This document shows, piece by piece, positions 43,132 through 51,603 of a stretch of 64,000 bases of DNA. This DNA comes from Asanoa sp. WMMD1127 (GTDB taxonomy: Bacteria > Actinomycetota > Actinomycetes > Mycobacteriales > Micromonosporaceae), in assembly GCF_029626225.1 (NCBI RefSeq), contig NZ_JARUBP010000001.1, positions 3,844,001 through 3,908,000 on the forward strand. Reading direction: 5' to 3'. The notes beneath the pieces were generated by a model. The model saw only the letters and a list, made by a program, of their open reading frames with translations, was not told the DNA's origin and searched no databases. The position numbers and the translations under genes are program-made. Each line of letters starts with the position of its first letter. The first letter of the stretch is position 1.

Positions 43132-43839
43132 ATGTTGTTGCGGCTGCGGGTGACCCTGCCGGACCGCCCTGGAGCGCTCGGTCAGGTGGCGCGCACGCTG
43201 GGCGTCGCCGGTGCCGACATCGTCCAGGTGGTCGTGCTGGAACGGCTGGGTGGCCGGGCCGTCGACGACTTCACCGTCGTGTGGCCGGGCAGCAACCGGT
43301 TGGAACGCCTGCGCGCCGGACTCGGCGCGATACCGGGCGTGCACGTCGACGGCATCTGGCGGGCGATCGGCGCGCCCACCACCAGCGGCCACGACGCGGA
43401 GCTGCTCGGCCAACTCGCCGCCAACCCGGCCGACGGGCTGGCCACCCTGGTCGACGCCGTGCCGGGGCTGCTCGCCGCGGACTGGGCGGCCGCCGCCGTG
43501 GTGCCGGCCGACTGGGCGGCCCGGACCGGCTCGGCGCCGGGCGTGCCCCCGGCGGTCGCCTGTGCGAGCTGGCGGGCGCCGGACCCCCTGCGCCTCCCCG
43601 AGGTCACCCCGCTGCGGGCCCGACCGATGGACGGCCCCGGCGACCTCAGGTACGCGGCCGCGCCGTTCGGCCGGGCGGGCCTGGTGCTGGTGGCGGCCCG
43701 CGGCGCCGGCGACGAACTGCCCGCCGCCGCGTTCCACGTCAGCGAGGTCGACCGACTGGCCCAGCTGGTCCGCGCGGCGGCGGTGATCCTGGGCGACCGG
43801 CTCGACCTGGTCGCCGCGCCACCGGTCGCCGCGGCCTGA
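43132..43839 (+). CDS. ACT-domain protein
   Basis: The 235-residue protein begins MLLRLRVTLPDRPGALGQVARTLGVAGADIVQVVVLER, an ACT-domain fold that binds amino acids or other small ligands. A second alpha-beta region follows to about residue 235 without a recognised catalytic motif. The ATG is supported by an AGGGAGACGGG element just upstream. The next gene, 30 bp away, starts with another ACT domain followed by GNAT, so the two are likely an operon. Confidence 0.82.
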   Translation: MLLRLRVTLPDRPGALGQVARTLGVAGADIVQVVVLERLGGRAVDDFTVVWPGSNRLERLRAGLGAIPGVHVDGIWRAIGAPTTSGHDAELLGQLAANPADGLATLVDAVPGLLAADWAAAAVVPADWAARTGSAPGVPPAVACASWRAPDPLRLPEVTPLRARPMDGPGDLRYAAAPFGRAGLVLVAARGAGDELPAAAFHVSEVDRLAQLVRAAAVILGDRLDLVAAPPVAAA

Positions 43840-43869
43840 ACCACCGACGACTACAGGAAGGAGGACGGC

Positions 43870-44910
43870 ATGACACTCTGGCGGATCCGCGCGACGGTCG
43901 ACGACCGTCCGGGCTTCCTCTCCGTGCTGACCGCGAGCCTCGCGCTCAAGGCGGTCAACATCCTCGCCGTCCAGGTGCACACCACCGAGGCCGGCGCGGT
44001 CGACGACTTCCTGGTCGACGCGCCCGGCTCGATGACCGAGGCCGACCTGCGGACCGCGGTCGAGCGGGGCCGCGGTCGCGACGCGTGGATCGTTCCCGCC
44101 GAGGCGGAGGGGCTGGCCGACGAGCCGACCCGGGCGCTCGGGTTGGCCGCCCGGCTGGTCCGCGACCCGGACGCGCTCGGCGACGCGCTGCGGGCCCTGC
44201 TCGACGCCGACACGGTCACCTGGCGGCCGGCCGGCCCGATCCGCCCCGGCATGCGGGCCGGCTCGATGGCGCTGCCGGACCCGACCGGTGGGCGCTACGA
44301 CGTGGTCCGGACGGCGCCGGGGTTCACGCCCGCCGAGTACGCCCGCGCGCAGGCGCTGGTCGAGGTGGCGGCGGCCGCGGCGGCCCGGGCGGCCGACACC
44401 GGCACCCTGCTGCTCCCGGACGGCGCGGAGATCACCCTGCGCCCGGCCACCCCGGACGACCTGGCGGCGCTGATGGCCATGCACGAGCGCTGCTCGCCGG
44501 CCACCCGGCGCAGCCGATACCTGACGGGCGACGGCGTGCCGACCCCCGCCCAGCTCGCCCGGCTGCTCGACGCGGGCCGCGTGCAGACGCTGGTCGCCGC
44601 CGGCCCCGAGGCCACCTCCGTCGTCGCGATGGCCAACCTGGTCGTGGAGGGCTCACTGGCCGAGCTGTCGGTGATCGTCGAGGACGGCTGGCAGCGCCGG
44701 GGCGTGGGCACCGCCCTCGTGCGGCGGGCCTTCGCCCGCGCCGAGCGGCTCGGCAGCGCGGCCGTGCTCGCGCATACGGGCGCCGGAAACCCCGGCCTCG
44801 AACGCACGCTGCGCCGGCTCGGGCACGTGGTGCCGGTGCGGCGCGACGGCGCGGTGGCCAGCGTGGCGGTGCCGCTGCAGGGCGGCCAACGGACTCCGGC
44901 GTCGACCTGA
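43870..44910 (+). CDS. ACT domain fused to GNAT acetyltransferase
   Basis: The 346-residue protein has an ACT domain (MTLWRIRATVDDRPGFLSVLTASLALKAVNILAVQVHTTE, residues 1-75), a linker region, and a C-terminal GNAT domain (ITLRPATPDDLAALMAMHERCSPATRRSRYL from about 189; VEDGWQRRGVGTALVRRAFARAE; NPGLERTLRRLGHV). This layout resembles acetyltransferases that acetylate lysines of central metabolic enzymes under amino-acid or other allosteric control through ACT. A strong AGGAGG lies about 8 bp before the ATG. The partner ACT-only gene is upstream. Confidence 0.88.
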   Translation: MTLWRIRATVDDRPGFLSVLTASLALKAVNILAVQVHTTEAGAVDDFLVDAPGSMTEADLRTAVERGRGRDAWIVPAEAEGLADEPTRALGLAARLVRDPDALGDALRALLDADTVTWRPAGPIRPGMRAGSMALPDPTGGRYDVVRTAPGFTPAEYARAQALVEVAAAAAARAADTGTLLLPDGAEITLRPATPDDLAALMAMHERCSPATRRSRYLTGDGVPTPAQLARLLDAGRVQTLVAAGPEATSVVAMANLVVEGSLAELSVIVEDGWQRRGVGTALVRRAFARAERLGSAAVLAHTGAGNPGLERTLRRLGHVVPVRRDGAVASVAVPLQGGQRTPAST

Positions 44911-44980
44911 CGCCGGGCAAGGCTCCGACGGAACCGGTTCTGGTGCAGGCCCGGGGACGCCGGGGGTAGGGGATGGGTCC

Positions 44981-45014
44981 GGGTCCCTTCCCGTGGGACG
45001 GCGGGAAGGGGCCC
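44981..45014 (+). terminator. Hairpin 1 of a three-hairpin cluster
   Basis: GGG-T-CCCTTCCCG (44981-44993) pairs with CGGGAAGGG-G-CCC (45002-45014): a 13-bp stem with one G-U pair and an 8-base loop. It begins 71 bp after the ACT-GNAT stop. No U-tract follows. It is the first of three consecutive perfect or near-perfect stems. Confidence 0.65.
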
Positions 45015-45016
45015 TT

Positions 45017-45057
45017 CCTCGCGGGCGCGACGCTGGTTCGGCGTCGCGCCCGCGAGG
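45017..45057 (+). terminator. Hairpin 2 of a three-hairpin cluster
   Basis: A perfect 17-bp stem (CCTCGCGGGCGCGACGC, 45017-45033, and its complement, 45041-45057) with a 7-base loop. It starts 2 bp after hairpin 1, so the two could coexist. The sequence following is TGTTT, a weak U-tract. It is the longest perfect stem found in the window. Confidence 0.7.
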
Positions 45058-45075
45058 TGTTTCAGGCATAGATAA

Positions 45076-45103
45076 GGGGGCGGATGCGCCCACATCCGCC
45101 CCC
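45076..45103 (+). terminator. Hairpin 3 of a three-hairpin cluster
   Basis: GGGGGCGGATG (45076-45086) and CATCCGCCCCC (45093-45103) form a perfect 11-bp stem with a 6-base loop. Together with hairpins 1 and 2 it spans 123 bp. Confidence 0.65.
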
Positions 45104-45329
45104 TCGTGTCCTCCGCTGCGCGTAGTCGCGCGCGGCTCCACGGACAGCTAAAAGTCTAATGCCCGATAACACCTATGCGTCCCGGCCGAAAGGTCGAAGG
45201 GGCTGGTACCACCGTGTGGCGGCACTCGCCGGTGTGGCGGAAACGGGTGTCGTGCGGCAAACGTGCACGGGGCGCGGCCGGGCGGAAATCGGGCGCGCGG
45301 GCGGCGTACCGCGGATTAGCCTTTCCAGG
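45104..45329. other. Intergenic stretch with no recognisable gene
   Basis: This 226-bp stretch precedes the aminoglycoside-acetyltransferase-like gene. It has short AT-rich patches (around 45148-45175) that could hold its promoter but no clear hexamers. No small ORF with plausible codon use is visible. The total gene-free gap is 44911-45329, including the three hairpins. Confidence 0.5.
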
Positions 45330-45830
45330 ATGACGACGTTGACCGGCGCCCTGGTGATCCTCCGCTCGGCGACCGATGCCGACATCGCCCCACTGTCGGT
45401 GATCCGCTCCGCGCCCGAGGTCACCCGGTGGTGGGGTGACGAGGACGACTATCCGGCGGCGGTCGCCGAGGACCTCGAGCGCACCTTCGTCATCGAGTTC
45501 GAGGGGCACACGGTCGGCGCGGTGCAGACCTACGAGGAAGAGGACCCCATGTACCGGCACGCCGGCATGGACATCTACCTCGAGCCGACCGTGCACGGTA
45601 AGGGCATCGGCACCGACGCGGTGCGCACCATGGCGCGGCACCTCGTGCGCACCGAGGGCCACCACCGACTGGTGATCGACCCGGCGGCGGCCAACGCGGC
45701 GGCGATCCGGGCCTACGAGAAGGTGGGCTTCAAGCGCGTCGGCGTGCTGCGCCGCTACGAGCGCGGGCCGGACGGCACGTTCCACGACGGGGTGCTGCTC
45801 GACCTGCTCGCCGAAGACCTCGACGACTGA
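45330..45830 (+). CDS. GNAT similar to aminoglycoside 6'-N-acetyltransferases
   Basis: The 166-residue protein has LRSATDADIAPLSVIRSAPEVTRWWG, the W-W-G segment typical of AAC(6')-like enzymes, then FVIEFEGHTVGAVQTYEEEDP, LEPTVHGKGIGTDAVRTMARHLV and the C-terminal IDPAAANAAAIRAYEKVGFKRVG. This is the Acetyltransf_8 type to which AAC(6')-Ib-like proteins belong. Substrate and resistance are not shown by the sequence; housekeeping members also occur. The ATG at 45330 is preferred over a longer frame reading through the intergenic gap. Confidence 0.72.
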   Translation: MTTLTGALVILRSATDADIAPLSVIRSAPEVTRWWGDEDDYPAAVAEDLERTFVIEFEGHTVGAVQTYEEEDPMYRHAGMDIYLEPTVHGKGIGTDAVRTMARHLVRTEGHHRLVIDPAAANAAAIRAYEKVGFKRVGVLRRYERGPDGTFHDGVLLDLLAEDLDD

Positions 45831-45871
45831 CTTTTTGACCAGGCGTCGGCAATTGTGGTGAAGTGCGCGGC

Positions 45872-46588
45872 GTGAGCGACGCGTGGACCGGCCCGGTTCT
45901 GGTCACCGGCACCGACAGCGGGGTGGGCAAGACCATCGCGACGGCCGCGATGGCGGTGGCGGCGCAGGCGGCCGGGCTTCGGGTGGCCGTGGTCAAGCCG
46001 GCCCAGACCGGTGAGCTGTCCGACGTGGACACCGTGCGGCTGCTGGCCGCGCCGGCCACCGCGCGCACCCTGGCGTCGTTCGCCGAGCCCCTGGCGCCGC
46101 TGACGGCGGCCCGGATCGCGCAACAGGAGCCGCTGGAGCTCTACACCGTCGTCGACGCCGTCCGGGCCGAGGCGGAGAAGCACGACGTGGTGCTGGTCGA
46201 CGGCGCCGGCGGCCTGCTGGTGCCGATGGGCCTGCGTCCCTCCGGCGAGCCCTGGACGATGGCGGACCTGGCCGTCTCGCTGGACGCGCCGGCTGTGGTG
46301 GTGGCCAGGGCCGGCTCGGGCACGCTCAACCACATCGCGCTCACGCTGGAGGCGCTCTCCCGCCGGGCGGTCACCGCGGGCGTGGTGCTCGGCGCCTGGC
46401 CGGTCGAGCCGGAGCTCGTGCACTGGTCCAACCTGAGCGACCTCGTCGACAACCTGGTCGGCGTGTTGCCCGACGGCGCCGGCTCGATGGAGCCGGGCGT
46501 GTTCGGCCGGTCCGCGCCGGGTTGGCTCACCCCGACGCTGCACGGGGTGCTCGACGACTGGCGGGCCTGGGCGGAGAACATCGACTGA
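45872..46588 (+). CDS. bioD: Dethiobiotin synthetase
   Basis: The 238-residue protein has the P-loop TGTDSGVGKT near the N-terminus, KPAQTG (about 48-53) and VLVDGAGGLLVPMG (about 109-122), all typical of BioD. It carboxylates and cyclises 7,8-diaminopelargonate with ATP to make dethiobiotin. No bioA, bioB or bioF gene is in the window, so it is separated from them. A GTG at 45872 is used; an in-frame GTG at 45863 would add three residues. Its stop couples to the following methyltransferase (TGATG). Confidence 0.9.
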   Translation: MSDAWTGPVLVTGTDSGVGKTIATAAMAVAAQAAGLRVAVVKPAQTGELSDVDTVRLLAAPATARTLASFAEPLAPLTAARIAQQEPLELYTVVDAVRAEAEKHDVVLVDGAGGLLVPMGLRPSGEPWTMADLAVSLDAPAVVVARAGSGTLNHIALTLEALSRRAVTAGVVLGAWPVEPELVHWSNLSDLVDNLVGVLPDGAGSMEPGVFGRSAPGWLTPTLHGVLDDWRAWAENID

Positions 46589-47226
46589 TGACCGATCTCG
46601 TGTACGCGTTCGTCCGGCTGCACGCCCGGCTGGCGCCGGTGCCGCTGACGCCGGAGATCCTGCTGCACCAGGCCGACGAGCCGATCGGGCTGTGGGAGCT
46701 GACCGAGGGCGAGTTCCGCAGCGAGCAGCCGCCGCCGTTCTGGGCGTTCGCCTGGGCCGGCGGGCAGGGGCTGGCCCGCTACGTGCTCGACAACCCGGAG
46801 GTGGTCGCCGGCCGCCGGGTGCTCGACGTGGCCTGCGGCTCGGGCCTGGTGGCCATCGCCGCCGCCAAGGCCGGCGCCGCCTCCGTGCGCGCCGTCGACA
46901 TCGACCCGCTGGCGATCGCGGCGGTCACCGCCAACGCGGCCGCCAACGGCGTCCCGGTCACCGCCGAGCGGGCCGACATCCTCGACGGTCCCGCCGACGC
47001 CGACGTGGTGCTGGCCGGCGACGTCTTCTACAGCCAGGCGTTCGCGACGCGGATGTTCGGCTTCCTCCGGCGGGCGCGCAAGGCCGGCGCCGACGCGTAC
47101 GTCGGTGATCCGGGCCGGGCCTTCCGCCCGCACGCGGCCGGCACCGAGGTCGCCTCCTACGAGGTGCCGACGACGATGGCCCTGGAGAGCGTGACCACCA
47201 AACGCACGTCCGTCCGGCGCTTCTAG
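46588..47226 (+). CDS. SAM-dependent methyltransferase, METTL20/PrmA-like
   Basis: The 212-residue protein has an N-terminal helical part, then PPFWAFAWAGGQGLARYVL (about 46-64), motif I RVLDVACGSGLVAIAAAKAGA (about 75-95), AVDIDPLAIAAVTANAAANG and ADVVLAGDVFYSQ. The W-P-F-W-A-x-A-W-x-x-G pattern resembles protein lysine methyltransferases of the ETFB/METTL20 type; a nicotinamide-type substrate is also possible. It starts with ATG sharing one base with the bioD stop. Confidence 0.8.
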   Translation: MTDLVYAFVRLHARLAPVPLTPEILLHQADEPIGLWELTEGEFRSEQPPPFWAFAWAGGQGLARYVLDNPEVVAGRRVLDVACGSGLVAIAAAKAGAASVRAVDIDPLAIAAVTANAAANGVPVTAERADILDGPADADVVLAGDVFYSQAFATRMFGFLRRARKAGADAYVGDPGRAFRPHAAGTEVASYEVPTTMALESVTTKRTSVRRF

Positions 47227-48278
47227 CCGCCCGGCCGGATCAGTCTGATCCCGTTGACCGGGGCGCGGACCATCGACATCAGCGCGGCCGGGGCCTCGTC
47301 GAGGGTGAGGTCGTCGGTGACCAGCTCGTCGGGGCGCAGGGTGCCGGCCTCGATGAGCCGGAGCATCTCCGGGTACGCGTGTGCCGGCATCCCGTGGCTG
47401 CCCAGCAGCTCCAGCTCGTAGGCGATGACCCGGTCCATCGGCAGCGCGGGGCGCCCGGTCACCGCCGGCAGCAGCCCCACCTGCACGTGCCGGCCCCGGC
47501 GGCGCAGGCACTCGATCGAGGTGACGCAGGTGACCGACGAGCCGAGCGCGTCGAGCGACAGGTGGGCCCCGCCGCCGGTGCGGTCGCGCACCGCGGCCGC
47601 CACGTCGGCCGGCCCGCCGGGGATCGACGACGCGTCGAGCACCTCGCTGGCCCCCGCCCGGGCGGCCAGCTCCAGCGCCCGCGGCGCGATGTCGACGGCG
47701 ACCACCCGCGCGCCGGCCGCCGCGGCCACCATCACCGCCGACAGCCCGACCCCGCCACAGCCGTGCACCGCGACCCACTCGCCGGGCGCGACCCGGCCCT
47801 GGTGCACCACCGCCCGGAACGCCGTGCCGAACCGGCACCCGAGGCTCACCGCCGCCGCGTCGCTGACCGCGTCGGGCAGCCGCACCAGGTTGACGTCGGC
47901 GTGCTCGACCGCGACCAGGTCGGCGAACGAGCCCCAGCGCGTGAAACCCGGCTGGCTCTGGTGCTCGCAGACCTGCTGGTCGCCGGCGAGGCAGCTCGCG
48001 CAGTGCCCGCAGGCGCAGATGAACGGCACGGTGACCCGGTCGCCCGCTCGCCAGCGGGTGACGCCCGCGCCGACCGCGGTGACCACGCCGGCGAACTCGT
48101 GGCCCGGCACGTGCGGCGTCGTGATGTCGGGGTCGTGGCCCCGCCAGCCGTGCCAGTCGCTGCGGCACAGCCCGGTCACCGACACGCTGATCACCACGCC
48201 GCCGGCCGGCGGGGTCGGGTCGGGCACCTCGCAGACCCGCGGCGGGGATCCGAAAGCCTCGTAGTAGACGGCGCGCAC
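47223..48278 (-). CDS. Zinc-dependent alcohol dehydrogenase
   Basis: The 351-residue protein has catalytic zinc ligands C38 (TGLCRSDWHGW) and H60-E61 (PGHEFAG), and a structural zinc lobe with C90, C93, C96 and C104. The cofactor site is VAVHGCGGVGLSAVMVAAAAGARVVAVDI. It belongs to the medium-chain dehydrogenase family; the substrate is not predictable. It ends 4 bp inside the convergent methyltransferase gene and starts 31 bp after the TIGR03086-type gene. Confidence 0.92.
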   Translation of the reverse strand: MRAVYYEAFGSPPRVCEVPDPTPPAGGVVISVSVTGLCRSDWHGWRGHDPDITTPHVPGHEFAGVVTAVGAGVTRWRAGDRVTVPFICACGHCASCLAGDQQVCEHQSQPGFTRWGSFADLVAVEHADVNLVRLPDAVSDAAAVSLGCRFGTAFRAVVHQGRVAPGEWVAVHGCGGVGLSAVMVAAAAGARVVAVDIAPRALELAARAGASEVLDASSIPGGPADVAAAVRDRTGGGAHLSLDALGSSVTCVTSIECLRRRGRHVQVGLLPAVTGRPALPMDRVIAYELELLGSHGMPAHAYPEMLRLIEAGTLRPDELVTDDLTLDEAPAALMSMVRAPVNGIRLIRPGG

Positions 48279-48309
48279 GCGGTCAGGTTACGCCGTGTGC
48301 GAGCGGTTC

Positions 48310-48891
48310 TCAGGCTGGCGAGGCCCACCTCGGGTCGCGTCCGAACGCCGCGATCAACTGGTCCTGCGGCAGCGCGTCGGAGGGCACCGGGACGGCCGGC
48401 CCGATCGCCCCGCTGGCCCGGTAGCCGCCCTCGTTGGCCGGGAACCAGTCGGCCACCTCGTGCACGAGGTCGGTGTCGAGGTTGCGGTCCGCGCCGGTCG
48501 CCGCGGCCAGGTCCCAGCCGTGCACGAGGTGGTCCGCGAGCAGCTGGCGCACGTACTCCTCGGCCGGCGTCATCCCGAACGACAGCTCGACCGTCCGGTT
48601 GAGGGCGCCCGGTGCGGTGACCGCCGCGACCGACTCGGCCGCCGCGTCCCGGGCCGCCGACACCGGGTCCGCGCCGAGCAGGTCGCCCTCGAACCGATTG
48701 CCCACCGAGCCCAGGCTCGCCCCGTTGAGCAGCGGCACGGACCAGCGGTCCTCGTAGACGAGGTGGTTGACGAGCTCCCGCACCGTCCACTCGGTGCACG
48801 GCGTCGGCAGCGACCACTGGTCGGGCTCGATCCGCGCCACCTGGTCGCCGAACCGGCCCAGAGCGCGGCGGTACGCGGCGATGAGTTTCAT
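48310..48891 (-). CDS. DinB-like TIGR03086-family metal-binding protein
   Basis: The 193-residue protein shows the TIGR03086/mycothiol-maleylpyruvate-isomerase-like helical bundle: LPTPCTEWTVRELVNHLVYE, with the first conserved His, and EYVRQLLADHLVHGWDLAAATG, with later His ligands. These three His positions bind a divalent metal. The biological substrate is unknown. It is likely co-transcribed with the upstream MFS gene, which ends 51 bp earlier. Confidence 0.85.
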   Translation of the reverse strand: MKLIAAYRRALGRFGDQVARIEPDQWSLPTPCTEWTVRELVNHLVYEDRWSVPLLNGASLGSVGNRFEGDLLGADPVSAARDAAAESVAAVTAPGALNRTVELSFGMTPAEEYVRQLLADHLVHGWDLAAATGADRNLDTDLVHEVADWFPANEGGYRASGAIGPAVPVPSDALPQDQLIAAFGRDPRWASPA

Positions 48892-48942
48892 AGGCCTGAT
48901 TCTGCTCCGGTCCGGGGCGGCGCCGATGGCGATCGGTCGAAC

Positions 48943-50163
48943 TCAGCCGGTCGTGGCGCCGGCCGGGCGGAGCGTGCCACGGGCGGCCCAGGCGACCGCC
49001 GCGCCGGCCGCGACCACGCCGACCGCGCAGGCGCCGGCGACGGTCAGGCCGTGCGGCGTGCCCAGCACCGGCTCGAGGGCGGTGCCGGCCAGCGCCGAGC
49101 CGGCCGCGAAGCCCAGGTAGACGGCGGTGTTGGCCCAGGTGAACGCCTCGGCCCGGGACTCGTCCGGCGTCAGCTGGGCGACCAGCGTGAACTCGAGCGT
49201 CGTGGTCGGCGCGACGAACAGCCCGGCGAAGAGCAGCAGCACGGCCAGCGTCCACAGGTTCTGCTGGAGCAGGATCACGCCGAAGCCGGCGACGTTGCCG
49301 AGCATCAGGATCCCGTACTGGCGCCAGGGCGGGGTGCGGAACGTGCGGCCGGCGTACCAGAGGCCGCCGGCGATCGAGCCCGCGCTCCACACCGCGATCA
49401 GCAGGCCGGCCTCGTCGGCGTGGCCCTCGACGGCGGCGTGGGCGGGGATCGCGACCTCCATCAGCCCGTACGCGACGGAGGCGAGCCCGGCCACCGCCAG
49501 CACGACCAGCATCCCCGCCGACCGCACCGGGCTGACCCGCCGGCGGCCCGGCGCCGGGGGAGCGGGCCAACCCCGCCGCACCGGGGCCGCGGTGGCCAGG
49601 CCGATCGCGCCGGCGGCGGTGACCACGGCGGCCACGAGCGTCGCCACGTACGCGTCGGCCAGCGCGGTGATCAGGCCGACCACGGCGGGACCGACCACAT
49701 AGGTCAGCTCGACCGCGATGGCGTCCAGGGCGTACGCCATGTGCACGTGCTTCGGGGCGATCCGCGGCAGCACGGCGCGCGTGACGGGGTCGATCGGCGG
49801 GTTCACCGCGCCGGCCAGCCCGGCCAGCACCACGGCCAGCCACGCGGATCCGCCGGCCCGCAGGGCGAGCACGAGGCCGACCAACAGGGCCGCCTGGGCG
49901 AGGCCGCACCAGACCAGCACGCCCACCGCCCGGCCGCGGTCGGCCAGCCGGCCCAGCACCGGACCGACGACCGCGGTCAGCGCCGAGTTGGCCGCGGTGG
50001 CCAACCCGGCGGCGCCGTATGAGCCCGTGCCGGCCGCGACCACCAGCACGAACAGCAGGGTGAGCATGCCGGTGGGCAGGCGGCCGATCACCGACGGCAC
50101 CGCGACCCGCCCGACGCCGGGCGTCCGGAGCAGGTCGCGGTAGCGACGGAGCGCTGCTGGCAC
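48943..50163 (-). CDS. MFS transporter
   Basis: The 406-residue protein has twelve predicted transmembrane helices and a central cytosolic loop rich in Arg and Pro (APVRRGWPAPPAPGRRRVS). The N-terminal half has GRLPTGMLTLLFVLVVA and VVGPVLGRLADRGRAVG, with the MFS motif A between helices 2 and 3. It resembles drug- or metabolite-efflux MFS proteins. Substrate is unknown. It starts 6 bp after the upstream unknown-function gene stops. Confidence 0.88.
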   Translation of the reverse strand: MPAALRRYRDLLRTPGVGRVAVPSVIGRLPTGMLTLLFVLVVAAGTGSYGAAGLATAANSALTAVVGPVLGRLADRGRAVGVLVWCGLAQAALLVGLVLALRAGGSAWLAVVLAGLAGAVNPPIDPVTRAVLPRIAPKHVHMAYALDAIAVELTYVVGPAVVGLITALADAYVATLVAAVVTAAGAIGLATAAPVRRGWPAPPAPGRRRVSPVRSAGMLVVLAVAGLASVAYGLMEVAIPAHAAVEGHADEAGLLIAVWSAGSIAGGLWYAGRTFRTPPWRQYGILMLGNVAGFGVILLQQNLWTLAVLLLFAGLFVAPTTTLEFTLVAQLTPDESRAEAFTWANTAVYLGFAAGSALAGTALEPVLGTPHGLTVAGACAVGVVAAGAAVAWAARGTLRPAGATTG

Positions 50164-50169
50164 GCCCGC

Positions 50170-51033
50170 TCAGCCGGCGAGGTTGCGCAGTTGGAGCAGT
50201 TCGTCGACCGCGCTGTCGAGCAGGTCGCCGGGGTGGTCGCGGAGGATGCGCGGGGTGGCCAGCAGGGTGTCGTGCCGGCCGGGCGGGCCGGCGAGCACGG
50301 GCCAGAGCCCGACGTTGGCGCAGCTCTCGGCCGCGTCGGCGGCCCAGGCGGGCGGATCCACCATGGACACGAAGGAGCCGTCCTCGATGGACAGGATCAG
50401 ATGGCTGGCGACCAGCGCTGTGGTCAGCGCGACCTCGTGGCCGTCGGCGCCCGCGCGGGTGCGGTTCTCCACCCAGACCCGCAGCCGGAGCGCCGGATGC
50501 GGCGCGGGCACGGGCTGGGCGCTCACGTTGAGCATCGCGCACAGCGGTCGCCGGTGCCGGACCACCTGCCCGACCAGCGCGCCGCGGGCGTCGTGCAGCT
50601 CGCGGCGGTCGAAGCCGCCGGGCACCCGCACGGTGTGCCGGGCGCCGTGGCCGCGCAGCATCGGGCCGTCCATCTCCAGGCAGACCTCGTGCTCGACGGG
50701 CTCGTCCCAGGACGGGACCGCGGCGCCGTCGACCTCGAGGGAGCCGACCGGCTTGAACCGGCCGTGGTCGGGCAGCCAGCGGTAGACGCTGCGCCGGCGC
50801 ACCTGGAGGAACCGGAGCAGCACGGTGAGCCGGACGTGGTCGCCGGCCTCGACCAGGCACTCGGTCTGCGCGGTGGCCGACAGCGACTCGTCGGCGGCCG
50901 AGCGGTCGGCCGGCATCAGGAGGCCGAACTGCCAGCGGCTCGGATCGCGCTGGCCGGCGGCACGGTAGGGCCGGAGGACCGGCCCGGCACGCAGGACGGT
51001 GTCGGCGATGGTCCGCGCCGAGTCGATGTCCAT
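50170..51033 (-). CDS. Hypothetical protein of unknown function
   Basis: The 287-residue protein begins MDIDSARTIADTVLRAGPVLRPYRAAGQRDPSRW-like sequence. It has GLLMPADRS, the TECLVEAGDHVRLTVLLRFLQVRRR segment, and SAQPVPAPHPALRLRVWVENRT. This resembles a family I have seen next to actinobacterial [NiFe]-hydrogenase-type gene clusters, but no such cluster is present here. No catalytic residues are obvious. It starts with ATG at 51033 and is the first gene of a minus-strand run with the MFS, TIGR03086 and dehydrogenase genes. Confidence 0.65.
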   Translation of the reverse strand: MDIDSARTIADTVLRAGPVLRPYRAAGQRDPSRWQFGLLMPADRSAADESLSATAQTECLVEAGDHVRLTVLLRFLQVRRRSVYRWLPDHGRFKPVGSLEVDGAAVPSWDEPVEHEVCLEMDGPMLRGHGARHTVRVPGGFDRRELHDARGALVGQVVRHRRPLCAMLNVSAQPVPAPHPALRLRVWVENRTRAGADGHEVALTTALVASHLILSIEDGSFVSMVDPPAWAADAAESCANVGLWPVLAGPPGRHDTLLATPRILRDHPGDLLDSAVDELLQLRNLAG

Positions 51034-51318
51034 GAGCGCTGCGGCACCTCGGATTCTTTGGTGGGCGGCGGTGGTCCCACGGGGCAGCGCGTGGTGGTGC
51101 GGAGCTGGGGTCTGGCTTGGTCGGGCAAAAGCGATCATGTCGGCCGTTTCGGCCAGCATATGCCGGCCTCCGTCGATCGCTCAAGACCGCTCCGCCGTGT
51201 CGCCCGGACAGTCGTTCACCCGCACGGATGACCAGGGCGGTCACCGCTTGCGGCACTCCGCGATGCCGCGAAAACTTGGGTCCCGCCAACCCTCCGTTGT
51301 GGAAGGCGGCGATGGCCC
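51034..51318. other. Divergent intergenic region before the XRE gene
   Basis: This 285-bp gap separates a minus-strand operon from the small XRE regulator. It has a small inverted repeat GGCCG-TTT-CGGCC (51142-51154) near AT-richer bases (51124-51140) and may hold both promoters. No gene with plausible coding bias is seen. Confidence 0.4.
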
Positions 51319-51603
51319 GTGAGCGCGCCGGACGACCTGTCGACTGACCGCACCGCCGAACGCGCGTGGATCTGCGCCCGGCGGATCCGCGAGCGGCGGC
51401 GCCAACTCGATCTCACCCAGTCCGACCTGGCCGGTCTGCTGGCCCAGCGCGGCCTGGCGCTCACCAACCGCACGGTGAGCGCGATGGAGAACGGCCGGCG
51501 ACTCGACCTGGGCAAACTGCCCGACCTCGCGGCGGTCCTGACCTGCTCGGTCACCTACCTGCTGGGCTTGACCCGCGACCCGGCGCGCTGGGAACCCGAC
51601 TAG
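51319..51603 (+). CDS. Small XRE-family DNA-binding protein
   Basis: The 94-residue protein contains a single helix-turn-helix: CARRIRERRRQLDLTQSDLAGLLAQRGLALTNRTVSAMENGRRLDLGKLPDLAAVL (about 19-74), followed by TCSVTYLLGLTRDPARW. It has no sensor domain. It may regulate itself, the divergent minus-strand operon or the convergent dehydrogenase gene. The GTG start is assumed; the stop overlaps the dehydrogenase stop by 4 bp. Confidence 0.82.
   Translation: MSAPDDLSTDRTAERAWICARRIRERRRQLDLTQSDLAGLLAQRGLALTNRTVSAMENGRRLDLGKLPDLAAVLTCSVTYLLGLTRDPARWEPD

Noticed and set aside
51142-51154. GGCCG-TTT-CGGCC as an XRE operator
   Set aside because: Arms of 5 bp in GC-rich DNA are likely by chance; it is noted only as part of the intergenic description.
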